DNA of 23,088 bases from an uncultured Collinsella sp. Lineage in GTDB: Bacteria; Actinomycetota; Coriobacteriia; Coriobacteriales; Coriobacteriaceae. Positions 14,997 through 22,383 of the stretch are shown here, piece after piece. The notes beneath the pieces were generated by a model. It saw only the letters and a list, made by a program, of their open reading frames with translations, was not told where the DNA came from and searched no databases. Both the position numbers and the translations under genes were made by a program. The stretch is taken from contig CABTZM010000007.1 of the NCBI GenBank assembly GCA_902489295.1, positions 1 through 23,088 on the forward strand, written 5' to 3'. Position 1 is the stretch's first letter, and each line of letters starts with the position of its first letter.

Positions 14997-17900
14997 ATGG
15001 CGCAGGGGACGTTTGTGCAGGCGCTTCGCAAAGAGGCGGCGTTGAGCGGCACCTTTATGAAGGGGCGTTCGCTCATGCTCAACGGTGCCGTGCTGTCGAT
15101 CGAGGACAGCGGCTCGCGCTTCTCCAAAAACGTGACGGTCGAGGGCACGGTGCGCGGCTCGCGCGGTGACCTGTACAAGACGCACGTGGCGCTCGACATG
15201 GACGAGCACGAGGTTATCGACTACGACTGCGACTGCCCCGCCGCATACCGCTATCCCGGTATGTGTAAGCACGCTATTGCCACGGCGCTGGCGTATTTGG
15301 ATGCCAGCGGCGCCGAGCCCGTCGAAGGTTTGCGCACGCCGGTTCGCACGTTTACGGCGCAGCCGAAACAGCCCGCGCGCGCCGCGTCCGCCGCGCCGGC
15401 CGTCAACCCCAACTTTCCCTTCCCGGCGCCCGTCCCCACGAGCCCGAGCCTTGTGGCGGCGCTTTCCGATCTTTCGGACGCGCGCATGGATGAGCTGGCG
15501 AGCATGCGCCGCAAGCTTGCCGGTGCCGTTGATCCCGACGCCCCCAAAGCGGCGTTGGAGCCCTCGTTGGTGCCGTACTACAATCCGCTGTTCGCTGACC
15601 GCTTTAGCTGGGCGCTCGAGTTCCGCATTCGCTGTGGATCGGTCTCCTACGTGGTCAAGGACATCGACGGCATGGCCGATGCCTACGTGCGCGGCGGCAC
15701 GTTCTCCTATGGCAAGAAGCTCACGTTTGTCCATTCAGCTGAGGCCTTTGACGAAACATCGGCAAAGCTGCTCAACCTTGTTGCGACGACAGTTGCCTAT
15801 CTCGATGACATCACAAGCTCGCGTTCGGCGTCGTACGACTTTGCCCGCAGTGGTTTTGTTGCCGAGCGTCAGTTGCCGCTGTCCGAGCATAGCATCGTAT
15901 ATGTGCTGGACCTGCTGCGCGGCCAGACCATCTCCTTTGAGCCCGCCTGGTCGCGGGGGATGACGACGCATCGCACCTACGACGTGTCGGTTGAGCTGTC
16001 TCCGCAAGGGGAGGACGAGGCATCCGCTAAGCGCCCACCGCTGCTTGCCGCCAAAATCGCGCCGGCGGCTGGTGGTAGCTATGACCTGCGCCTGCCCGCC
16101 GATATGTACTGCTTTGCGTCGGGCGATGCCGCCTACTTGGTTGACACGCGCCGCGCGCGCCGTACCGACGCTGCATTTGCTCAGCATGCCGCACCTTTTT
16201 TGTCGCGCTTGCTGCCGTGCCGTACGCCCGCCCATATTGCCGCCGAGCAGGTGGGGGAGTTCTGCCGTATGGCGCTGCCCATTTTGCGCGACTATACCGA
16301 CCTTACCGCGCCCGCTGCGCTCGATGCCGTGGCGCCCGAGCCGAGCTTTGCCATGGCAATCGGCGTCGACGATGGGCTCGTGACCTGCAAGATTACGGTT
16401 ACCTACGGCGACTGGTCGGCGGATCTCTTTGGCCTGGGTGCTCCGGGCAGTCCCTTTGAAGAGCAACGTCCCGGCGTGCCGCCCCGCGACGAGGTGGCGG
16501 AGTTTCGCGCTATGGATACGGCGGCCCTGTACTTCGATTTCTACGAGGGCGGTCTGGCGTTTGAGGAGCGCGATGACGCCCGCTTGTTCTGCCTGCTGAC
16601 CGAGGGCCTGTCCGCCCTGTCCGAACTGGGTGAGGTCATGCTCAGCGACCGTCTGCGCCAGATCTCGGTCCGCCCCGCGCCCAAGCTCTCGGTTCGTGCG
16701 ACCGTTAAGAGCAATCTGCTCGATGTCGAGCTGGGCGCGAGCGGGCTTTCGGCCGCGGACCTTGCCGTCTATCTCGATTCGTACAAGCGCCATCAAACGT
16801 TTGCGCGCCTTACGTCCGGCGACATCATTCGCCTGGACGAGGGGGCGCGCGCCGCGTTTGGCCTTGCCGAAGATCTGGGCGTCGATGCCGTCGACCTGCT
16901 CGACGGCGTGTCGCTTCCCGCGTCGAGCACCCTGTTCGTCGACAGCATGCTCGCACGCACGCCGGCGCTCGAGGCCGATCGCGACGCTGCGTTCCGCCGT
17001 ACCGTCGAGCGCCTGGATACGCTCGGCAAGATGGACTTTACGGTGCCGGCATCGCTCAAGGCAACGATGCGCGGCTACCAGGTCGACGGATACCAGTGGC
17101 TCGGCTCGCTCGAACACCTGGGCCTTGGCGGCATCTTGGCCGACGACATGGGCCTGGGCAAAACGCTCCAGATGATTGCGCATATTCTGGCGCGCGTGGA
17201 GGCGGGGGACACCAAGCCCACGCTCGTGGTATGCCCGGCCTCACTCGTGTACAACTGGACTGCCGAGCTGGAGCGCTTTGCCCCGTCGCTCGATGTGTGC
17301 GCCATTGTGGGCGCCAAGGCTCAACGCCGCGTGCAGATCGCCGGCGTGGCCGAGCATAGCGTGGTCGTGACGTCGTATGACCTTATGCGGCGCGATATCG
17401 ACGAGTACGTCGAGCAGGATTTTGCCCGCGTGGTGCTCGATGAGGCACAGTACATTAAAAATCCGCTCACGCAGGTGGCGCGCGCCGCCAAGCGCCTGCC
17501 TGCCGGCGTGCGCTTTGCCCTGACGGGCACGCCCATCGAAAACCGCCTGTCCGAGCTCTGGAGCATCTTCGACTTTTTGATGCCGGGCCTTTTGGGGACG
17601 CGCGAGTCGTTTGCCAAGCGCTTTGAGAGCCCCGTCGAGCATGCCGAGGGCGATAGCGCCGCTCGCCTGCAGGCGCTCGTGTCGCCGTTTGTGCTGCGTC
17701 GCGTTAAGGAAGACGTGGTGGCCGACCTGCCCGAAAAGATCGAAGACACGGTGATGGCACAGCTTACCGGCGAGCAACGCAAGCTCTACCTGGCCAACCA
17801 GGACCGCATCGCCCAGCAGGTGCAGCACCGCGAGGCTGGGGAGTTTAAGAAGGACAAGCTCAAGGTGCTCGCCGAGCTCACCAAGCTGCGCCAGATCTGC

Positions 17901-18461
17901 TGCGACCCGCGTCTACACTACGAGGATTACAAGGCGGGGAGCGCCAAGCTCGATACGTGTATGGAGCTCGTGCACGGCGCACTCGACGGCGGGCATCGCA
18001 TCCTGTTGTTCAGCCAGTTTACGGGTATGCTCGATATCATCGGTAAGCGCTTGGCCAAGGAGGACATCACCTTCCTTAAGCTCACGGGCGCTTCGTCTAA
18101 GGAGAGCCGCGCCAAGATGGTCGCGCAGTTCCAAGCGGGCGAGGTTCCGGTCTTTTTGATTTCGCTCAAGGCGGGCGGCGTGGGCCTCAACCTGACGGCG
18201 GCCGACGTGGTCATCCACTACGACCCGTGGTGGAACGTGGCAGCGCAGGACCAGGCGACCGACCGCGCGCACCGTATTGGCCAGCAACATACCGTGACCG
18301 TGTACAAGCTCATCGCCAAGGACACGATCGAGGAGCGCATCATGCAGATGCAGGAGTCCAAACGCGACCTGGTCAACAGCGTGCTCGGCGGCGACGGCAT
18401 CTCCTCGGCGCTGTTTACCCGCGAAGATGTTCTGGCGCTGCTGGGCGGCGACGGGCGCTAA
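14997..18461 (+). CDS. SWIM zinc-finger SNF2-family DNA translocase/helicase
   Basis: A Swi2/Snf2 double-stranded-DNA translocase of 1154 residues from the ATG at 14997. That start is preferred over a GTG at 14979 because GGAGG (14987-14991) lies 5 bases before it. The SWIM zinc finger is C78-x-C80-x9-C90-x-H92. A bacterial SNF2-associated region spans the middle. The ATPase core has motif I ADDMGLGKT (K722), motif II DEAQ (815-818), LTGTPIENRLSELWS, SQFTGML, LKAGGVGLNLTAAD and motif VI QATDRAHRIGQ (1086-1096). Bacterial SWIM-SNF2 proteins are poorly characterised; roles in transcription recycling (RapA-like) or DNA repair are proposed. Placement 28 bases after dnaE suggests co-transcription and a link with replication or repair, which is an inference. 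Confidence 0.92.
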   Translation: MAQGTFVQALRKEAALSGTFMKGRSLMLNGAVLSIEDSGSRFSKNVTVEGTVRGSRGDLYKTHVALDMDEHEVIDYDCDCPAAYRYPGMCKHAIATALAYLDASGAEPVEGLRTPVRTFTAQPKQPARAASAAPAVNPNFPFPAPVPTSPSLVAALSDLSDARMDELASMRRKLAGAVDPDAPKAALEPSLVPYYNPLFADRFSWALEFRIRCGSVSYVVKDIDGMADAYVRGGTFSYGKKLTFVHSAEAFDETSAKLLNLVATTVAYLDDITSSRSASYDFARSGFVAERQLPLSEHSIVYVLDLLRGQTISFEPAWSRGMTTHRTYDVSVELSPQGEDEASAKRPPLLAAKIAPAAGGSYDLRLPADMYCFASGDAAYLVDTRRARRTDAAFAQHAAPFLSRLLPCRTPAHIAAEQVGEFCRMALPILRDYTDLTAPAALDAVAPEPSFAMAIGVDDGLVTCKITVTYGDWSADLFGLGAPGSPFEEQRPGVPPRDEVAEFRAMDTAALYFDFYEGGLAFEERDDARLFCLLTEGLSALSELGEVMLSDRLRQISVRPAPKLSVRATVKSNLLDVELGASGLSAADLAVYLDSYKRHQTFARLTSGDIIRLDEGARAAFGLAEDLGVDAVDLLDGVSLPASSTLFVDSMLARTPALEADRDAAFRRTVERLDTLGKMDFTVPASLKATMRGYQVDGYQWLGSLEHLGLGGILADDMGLGKTLQMIAHILARVEAGDTKPTLVVCPASLVYNWTAELERFAPSLDVCAIVGAKAQRRVQIAGVAEHSVVVTSYDLMRRDIDEYVEQDFARVVLDEAQYIKNPLTQVARAAKRLPAGVRFALTGTPIENRLSELWSIFDFLMPGLLGTRESFAKRFESPVEHAEGDSAARLQALVSPFVLRRVKEDVVADLPEKIEDTVMAQLTGEQRKLYLANQDRIAQQVQHREAGEFKKDKLKVLAELTKLRQICCDPRLHYEDYKAGSAKLDTCMELVHGALDGGHRILLFSQFTGMLDIIGKRLAKEDITFLKLTGASSKESRAKMVAQFQAGEVPVFLISLKAGGVGLNLTAADVVIHYDPWWNVAAQDQATDRAHRIGQQHTVTVYKLIAKDTIEERIMQMQESKRDLVNSVLGGDGISSALFTREDVLALLGGDGR

Positions 18462-18544
18462 CCCGCTCGGGTGGGGCCGCCAGGGCGGATAGCGCACGCT
18501 GCCCCATCGTCCCCGCCCGTTATGTGTTCATTTGCAATGCCGTG

Positions 18545-18578
18545 GATGGTTTGTCTGCCTTTGGGCATAAGAACCATC
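18545..18578 (+). promoter_or_regulatory. Structured leader hairpin upstream of desulfoferrodoxin
   Basis: GATGGTT (18545-18551) pairs with AACCATC (18572-18578). Inside, TGCC (18556-18559) pairs with GGCA (18564-18567) around TTTG, separated from the outer stem by a symmetric 4x4 internal loop. It ends 33 bases before the ATG and has no T-run. It could be an operator or an mRNA leader structure. Confidence 0.35.
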
Positions 18579-18611
18579 AAGAACATTGGCACGTCAGCAA
18601 AGGAGAACATC

Positions 18612-18974
18612 ATGGCGAAATTCTTTAAGGACCCCGACGGTAAGCTCATTGCCGCCCTTGGCAACGACGTTGCAACCCCTGCCGGTTGCACGGAACTGAC
18701 CGCAAACACTGAGGACGCGGCGCACGAGAAGCACGTGCCTGTTGTCGAGACCGAGCGCGACGGTCACGTGATTCGCGCACGCGTTGGCTCGGTCGAGCAC
18801 CCCAGCCTGCCCGAGCACTATATTGAGTGGATCGCCCTTGAGGCCGAGGGCCGCTTAGAGGTCCATTACCTTGAGCCCGGCATGAAGCCCGCGACGTTTT
18901 TTGCCGGCGGTTCCAAGACCGGTACCGTCTATGCCTACTGCAACCTGCATGGGCTGTGGTCCGCGACATTCTAG
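18612..18974 (+). CDS. dfx: Desulfoferrodoxin / superoxide reductase without N-terminal iron site
   Basis: Superoxide reductase reduces superoxide to hydrogen peroxide without making oxygen, a cytoplasmic defence of anaerobes. It has 120 residues. The catalytic non-haem iron site is complete: E39-K40-H41 in HEKHVP, H63, H69 in PEHYIEWI, and C110 with H113 in YCNLHGLW. The usual N-terminal segment that binds iron through CxxC (as in FYKCEHCGN) is replaced by FFKDPDGKLI, so the rubredoxin-like centre is missing, as in class III-like or neelaredoxin-like forms. AGGAGA (18601-18606) precedes the ATG at 18612. The gene stands between a SNF2 gene and a terminator, so it is probably transcribed alone or as the end of the dnaE unit. 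The electron donor is not encoded nearby. Confidence 0.94.
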   Translation: MAKFFKDPDGKLIAALGNDVATPAGCTELTANTEDAAHEKHVPVVETERDGHVIRARVGSVEHPSLPEHYIEWIALEAEGRLEVHYLEPGMKPATFFAGGSKTGTVYAYCNLHGLWSATF

Positions 18975-19020
18975 GAGCGCGCCCCCGCTCGGGGTATCAT
19001 AGCTAGCATATGCACATGCG

Positions 19021-19052
19021 AGCGCCGACTGCATCATGCGGCCGGCGCTTTT
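19021..19052 (+). terminator. Terminator after desulfoferrodoxin
   Basis: AGCGCCG (19021-19027) pairs with CGGCGCT (19043-19049) around a 15-base loop and runs into TTTT ending at 19052. It lies 40 bases before the next start codon. A TATCAT hexamer (18995-19000) upstream could be the -10 of the next gene, in which case this hairpin would act as an attenuator, but the evidence is thin. Confidence 0.65.
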
Positions 19053-19091
19053 ACTACGATTTCGATGGTTTACGACGGAAAGGGCTGAGCC

Positions 19092-21077
19092 ATGAAGCTC
19101 GCGCTTGCACAGATCGATATGCGGCTGGGTGATATTGAGGGCATTTGCGGCCGCATCGAGGACCAGGCTCGTCTGGCCCACGAGCGCGGGGCGCGCGTGC
19201 TGTGCGTTCCGGCTCCGCTCTTTATGGGCGCCATGCCCGGGGGCCTGGTGGGCACTGCCGACTTTGAGCACGACATGCTTGCCGGCTTGACTGGTGTCGC
19301 CGAGCGTATCCAGGAGCTTGACATGATCTGCATCGTGCCCGCGGCGGTTTCGTTTGAGGGCCAGCCGCTGCTCGACTACATGATGCTCAAGGACGGTCAT
19401 GTGGTGCCGGCGCGTTCGAGCATTGCCCTGCAGCGTGGTGAGAACAACGACACGCGTTGGGCGCCGCCGGTGTTCGACGTGGACGGCGTGCGCATCGCCG
19501 TGATTTTTGACTTGGACCGCGAACTCGAGATGTTGCCGACCGGTGTTGACCTCATTGCGTATTTCCAATTCAACGCGTTTGACATGACCGACCGCGAGAC
19601 TGCCGCCATTGCCGCCGTACGCAGCGGCGCCTACCGCAAGATCGCATCCAAGCGCAGCGTGTGGTTTGCCTGCATGGCGCCGGTCGGTGCCTATGACGAG
19701 TCGGTGTATACCGGCGGTTCGTTTGTGCTCGACGACTGTGGTCGCGTGGTGGCCCAGGCGCCGTGTTTTGAGGAGAGCCTGCTGGTTCAGGAGATTCAGC
19801 GCGGCGTGATGCTCGATGCCCTGGAAGATCACGAAGTGCCCGAGTTCCGTTCCGAGGAGTGGCTGTGGCAGGCGCTGGTGCTCGCCGTGCGCGACAACGC
19901 CCGAGCCCACGGTGCGTCGCGTGCTGTGGTGGCACTCGAGGGCGACTTGCCGTCGTCCCTGCTGGCGGCGCTGGCCGTCGACGCTCTGGGCCCGCGTAAT
20001 GTGATTGGCCTGGTGCTGGGGCGCAACCGTATCTTTACGCCGGCGCAGGAAGAGGCCGAGGCTGCCCGCTGTGCCGCCGTCCGCGCCATCGCCGGGCGTC
20101 TGCACATTCGCACCGTCGAGCGCGATGCGCCGGATGCGGCGCGTGTGCTCGATCGCGACGTGTCGACGGGCGATGCCGAGCGTCTGCGCTCGCGCACGCT
20201 GGGCCTCATGCTGGAGGACACGGCGCTCGAGTTGGGTGCGATGGCGCTGAGCCCGCTGTCCAAAACCGAGTACGCGCTGGCGGCGCCAGCGCTTTGCGGC
20301 GGCTACCAGGGCGATTATGCGCCCTTTGGCGATGTGTACCTGTCGACGCTTGAGTTTGTGGCGCGCGTGCGCAACCGCACGTCTGCCGTGGTGCCCCAAG
20401 AGCTCGTGACGCTCAACGCGGTGGAAGATTGTATGGAGCGAGTGCTGGCGCAGGCGCTCTCGACGCTCGACGGCCCGGTCGATATGCTCGACCGCGCGGC
20501 GCAGCTGCTCGGCGGGCTTGAGCCGGGTGAGGTCGATGGCGCGCTCGAGGCGCACGTGGATCGCAATCGATCTTTCGACGATATCCCGATGGCCGCTGGC
20601 AAGCCTGAGGCCTGCTCGCTGCTGCTGATACTCGTGCGTCAGGCCGAGGCTGCCCGCCGTATGTTGCCGACGGCGCCGATCGTTTCGTCCCGTTCGTTTG
20701 CCGAGCGCTCCTGGCCGTACATGCTCGCGTGGTCCGACCTGGGGCTTAACGGCAAGGAGCGTATGACGGTCGATTCGCTGGCGCGCGCCGAGGTGCGCCG
20801 TTTTGCTGACGAGGATACGAGCGAGCGCATGCGAAACGAGATGATGGGCGTGCTGGGTGAGCTACTGGGTATCTCGCCCGAGCAGATGGAGGAGCTGCGC
20901 TCTGAGGACGGTCAACGTCGTTTGCACGAGGGAATGAAAAAGTTCGAGGGCGAGGTTCAGGACGCCATCGATAAGATGATGGGCGGCCAGGGTGGCCCGC
21001 AGGGTGGGCCCCAGGGCGGACCGATGCCGCATCCGCCGGTGGATCCGAGGCAGTTCCCGTTCTTTAGCCAGAACTAG
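19092..21077 (+). CDS. NAD-synthetase-like protein with both active sites eroded
   Basis: A 661-residue protein with the architecture of glutamine-dependent NAD synthetase: N-terminal nitrilase-type amidase (about 1-245), then an ATP-pyrophosphatase domain (about 265-555). The nitrilase start MKLALAQIDMRLGDIEG is typical, but the three catalytic positions appear changed: Glu of PEL is A41, the Lys region (about 107-123) has no lysine, and Cys of ICED is F139. In the synthetase domain the P-loop SGGxDS reads EGDLPS (283-288), and the TGNKSE/GY/GD region reads SPLSKTE/AA/GG (387-404). The deamido-NAD-binding tail survives only in outline (about 515-549). A charged helical extension and a GGQGGPQGGP-type tail follow. 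The frame is intact over 2 kb, arguing for selection on a non-catalytic role. GGAAAGGG precedes the ATG at 19092. Confidence 0.8.
   Translation: MKLALAQIDMRLGDIEGICGRIEDQARLAHERGARVLCVPAPLFMGAMPGGLVGTADFEHDMLAGLTGVAERIQELDMICIVPAAVSFEGQPLLDYMMLKDGHVVPARSSIALQRGENNDTRWAPPVFDVDGVRIAVIFDLDRELEMLPTGVDLIAYFQFNAFDMTDRETAAIAAVRSGAYRKIASKRSVWFACMAPVGAYDESVYTGGSFVLDDCGRVVAQAPCFEESLLVQEIQRGVMLDALEDHEVPEFRSEEWLWQALVLAVRDNARAHGASRAVVALEGDLPSSLLAALAVDALGPRNVIGLVLGRNRIFTPAQEEAEAARCAAVRAIAGRLHIRTVERDAPDAARVLDRDVSTGDAERLRSRTLGLMLEDTALELGAMALSPLSKTEYALAAPALCGGYQGDYAPFGDVYLSTLEFVARVRNRTSAVVPQELVTLNAVEDCMERVLAQALSTLDGPVDMLDRAAQLLGGLEPGEVDGALEAHVDRNRSFDDIPMAAGKPEACSLLLILVRQAEAARRMLPTAPIVSSRSFAERSWPYMLAWSDLGLNGKERMTVDSLARAEVRRFADEDTSERMRNEMMGVLGELLGISPEQMEELRSEDGQRRLHEGMKKFEGEVQDAIDKMMGGQGGPQGGPQGGPMPHPPVDPRQFPFFSQN
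20982..21023 (+). repeat. Gly/Gln/Pro-rich codon repeat at the 3' end of the NadE-like gene
   Basis: Repeated units encode GGQ then three GGP-type blocks (residues 631-644). They form a flexible tail after a charged helical segment and before the final PRQFPFF motif. No such tail belongs to standard NAD synthetases. Confidence 0.65.
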
Positions 21078-21166
21078 GGCAGACGGAAACATTGCGGGAG
21101 AGATTCTCTTACACACATTGCTTCTGCCGAATCTATCTTGCTTTAAGCACTTTGCCCCCGTTGTGT

Positions 21167-21172
21167 TATTCT
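21167..21172 (+). promoter_or_regulatory. Predicted -10 of the ruvCAB promoter
   Basis: TATTCT lies directly before the SOS box. The -35 is weak (TTAAGC at 21143-21148, 18-base spacer). The resulting leader is about 60 bases. Confidence 0.45.
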
Positions 21173-21186
21173 AGAACAGACGTTCG
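21173..21186. promoter_or_regulatory. LexA (SOS) box upstream of ruvC
   Basis: AGAACAGACGTTCG matches the Gram-positive LexA consensus CGAACRNRYGTTCG at 13 of 14 positions, failing only at the first base. It begins immediately after the predicted -10 and would cover the transcription start, the expected place for LexA repression of a DNA-repair operon. Confidence 0.75.
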
Positions 21187-21241
21187 TGAATGATGTGCGG
21201 GGCCTTGCCTTGTGCTTGGCAAAAGATGAGGGGAGGTTGGC

Positions 21242-21763
21242 TTGGTCATTTTGGGTATCGACCCCGGTTTGGCTCATACGGGTTGGGGGATTATCGAGGA
21301 GCGGCGTGGCGAGGTTCGCTGCCGTGCCTATGGCTGCATCGAGACCAGCGCGGGTAGTCCGCTCGCGGTGCGCCTGTCGCATATCGCCCGCGACCTCAAG
21401 GGCGTCGTGGAGCGTTATCGACCCGATACCGCTGCCATCGAGAGCATCTACTTTGGCGCTAATGTCCGCTCGGCAATCCCCACGGCGCATGCCCGCGGTG
21501 CCGCGCTCGTGGCGCTTTCGGAGTGCGCGCTCGAGATCGGCGAGTACACGCCTATGCAGATCAAGCAGGCTGTGGTGGGTACCGGCGCCGCGGACAAGCG
21601 GCAGGTCGCCTACATGGTGCGCACGCTCACGCAGCTCGACCACGACCCTCATCCCGACCATGCCGCCGATGCCCTGGCTTGCGCCATCTGCCACGTAAAC
21701 CTCAGCCGCACCCGCGCCCTCACCGGTGGCGAGTTCTATCAACAGAGAGGAACCGGATACTGA
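21242..21763 (+). CDS. ruvC: Holliday junction endonuclease RuvC
   Basis: RuvC resolves four-way Holliday junctions by paired nicks, working with RuvAB. The 173-residue product is the normal size. Metal-binding residues are D7 in LGIDPG, E67 in AIESIYFG, H140 and D143 in DHAADALA; histidine at the third position is as in Thermus RuvC (H143), where E. coli has aspartate. The only usable start after the in-frame stop at 21227-21229 is TTG at 21242, with a strong GGGGAGG (21230-21236) five bases before it, so a TTG start is assigned. The stop TGA overlaps the ruvA ATG by one base, giving translational coupling. Control is probably by LexA through the box at 21173. Confidence 0.95.
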   Translation: MVILGIDPGLAHTGWGIIEERRGEVRCRAYGCIETSAGSPLAVRLSHIARDLKGVVERYRPDTAAIESIYFGANVRSAIPTAHARGAALVALSECALEIGEYTPMQIKQAVVGTGAADKRQVAYMVRTLTQLDHDPHPDHAADALACAICHVNLSRTRALTGGEFYQQRGTGY

Positions 21764-22383
21764 TGATTTCCCAGCTCCGCGGAACGCTTGTCGAGGCCAC
21801 GATGAGCTCTGCTGTCGTCGACGTGTCGGGCGTTGGCTTTGAACTCGGCATTTCTGGCGGCACTGCGGCCACGCTGCCTACGCCCGGCGGTGAGGTGCGC
21901 CTCTATACCCGTATGCAGGTGCGCGAGGACGCTATGACACTTTTCGGTTTTTCCTCTAAGGATGAGCGCACGATGTTCGACCGGCTTGTGTCCGTCTCGG
22001 GCGTTGGCCCGCGCTTGGCGCTCGCCGTGCTTTCCACCTATACCGTGGGACAGCTGTATTCCCTGGTGATGGCCGAGGACGACAAGGGCATGGCCAAGGT
22101 GCCCGGCGTGGGCAAAAAGACCGCCCAGCGCCTCATCTTGGAGCTCAAGAGCACCTTTGCCAAGGACAAGGGCTTTGTGCCGGTCGATGCGATCCCCGGT
22201 CAGGTTGCGATGCCCGTGCCCGCCGCCGCTCCTTCGGCGATCGATGACGCCCGTGCGGCACTCCTTTCCATGGGCTTTAGCCCGCAGGAGACCGATGTCG
22301 CTCTGAGCGGGTATGATGGGCAGGATATGCGTGTCGAGGATTTGCTCGGCGCGGCGCTTAAGCGACTCGGAATGGATGCGTGA
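21763..22383 (+). CDS. ruvA: Holliday junction branch migration protein RuvA
   Basis: RuvA binds the Holliday junction as a tetramer and recruits the RuvB motors. It has 206 residues. The N-terminal OB-fold starts MISQLRGTLVEA, with VDVSGVGFEL at residues 20-29. Two helix-hairpin-helix motifs follow, LVSVSGVGPRLALAVLS (75-91) and MAKVPGVGKKTAQRLI (110-125). A Pro/Ala-rich linker (about 140-158) leads to the RuvB-binding domain III (160-203). The ATG at 21763 overlaps the ruvC stop (TGATG), with GAGAGGAA ten bases upstream. A longer upstream reading in the same frame overlaps ruvC and is not conserved in composition. Confidence 0.96.
   Translation: MISQLRGTLVEATMSSAVVDVSGVGFELGISGGTAATLPTPGGEVRLYTRMQVREDAMTLFGFSSKDERTMFDRLVSVSGVGPRLALAVLSTYTVGQLYSLVMAEDDKGMAKVPGVGKKTAQRLILELKSTFAKDKGFVPVDAIPGQVAMPVPAAAPSAIDDARAALLSMGFSPQETDVALSGYDGQDMRVEDLLGAALKRLGMDA

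Noticed and set aside
11129..15199. Very long open frame on the minus strand opposite dnaE
   Set aside because: It is a mirror of GC-rich dnaE codons. The plus-strand product carries all DnaE motifs, while this one shows only Leu/Val/His/Asp-rich sequence with no recognisable domain.
18855..20555. 566-codon minus-strand open frame opposite dfx and the NadE-like gene
   Set aside because: Arg/His-rich composition typical of an antisense shadow, no ribosome site and overlap with a clearly coding plus strand.
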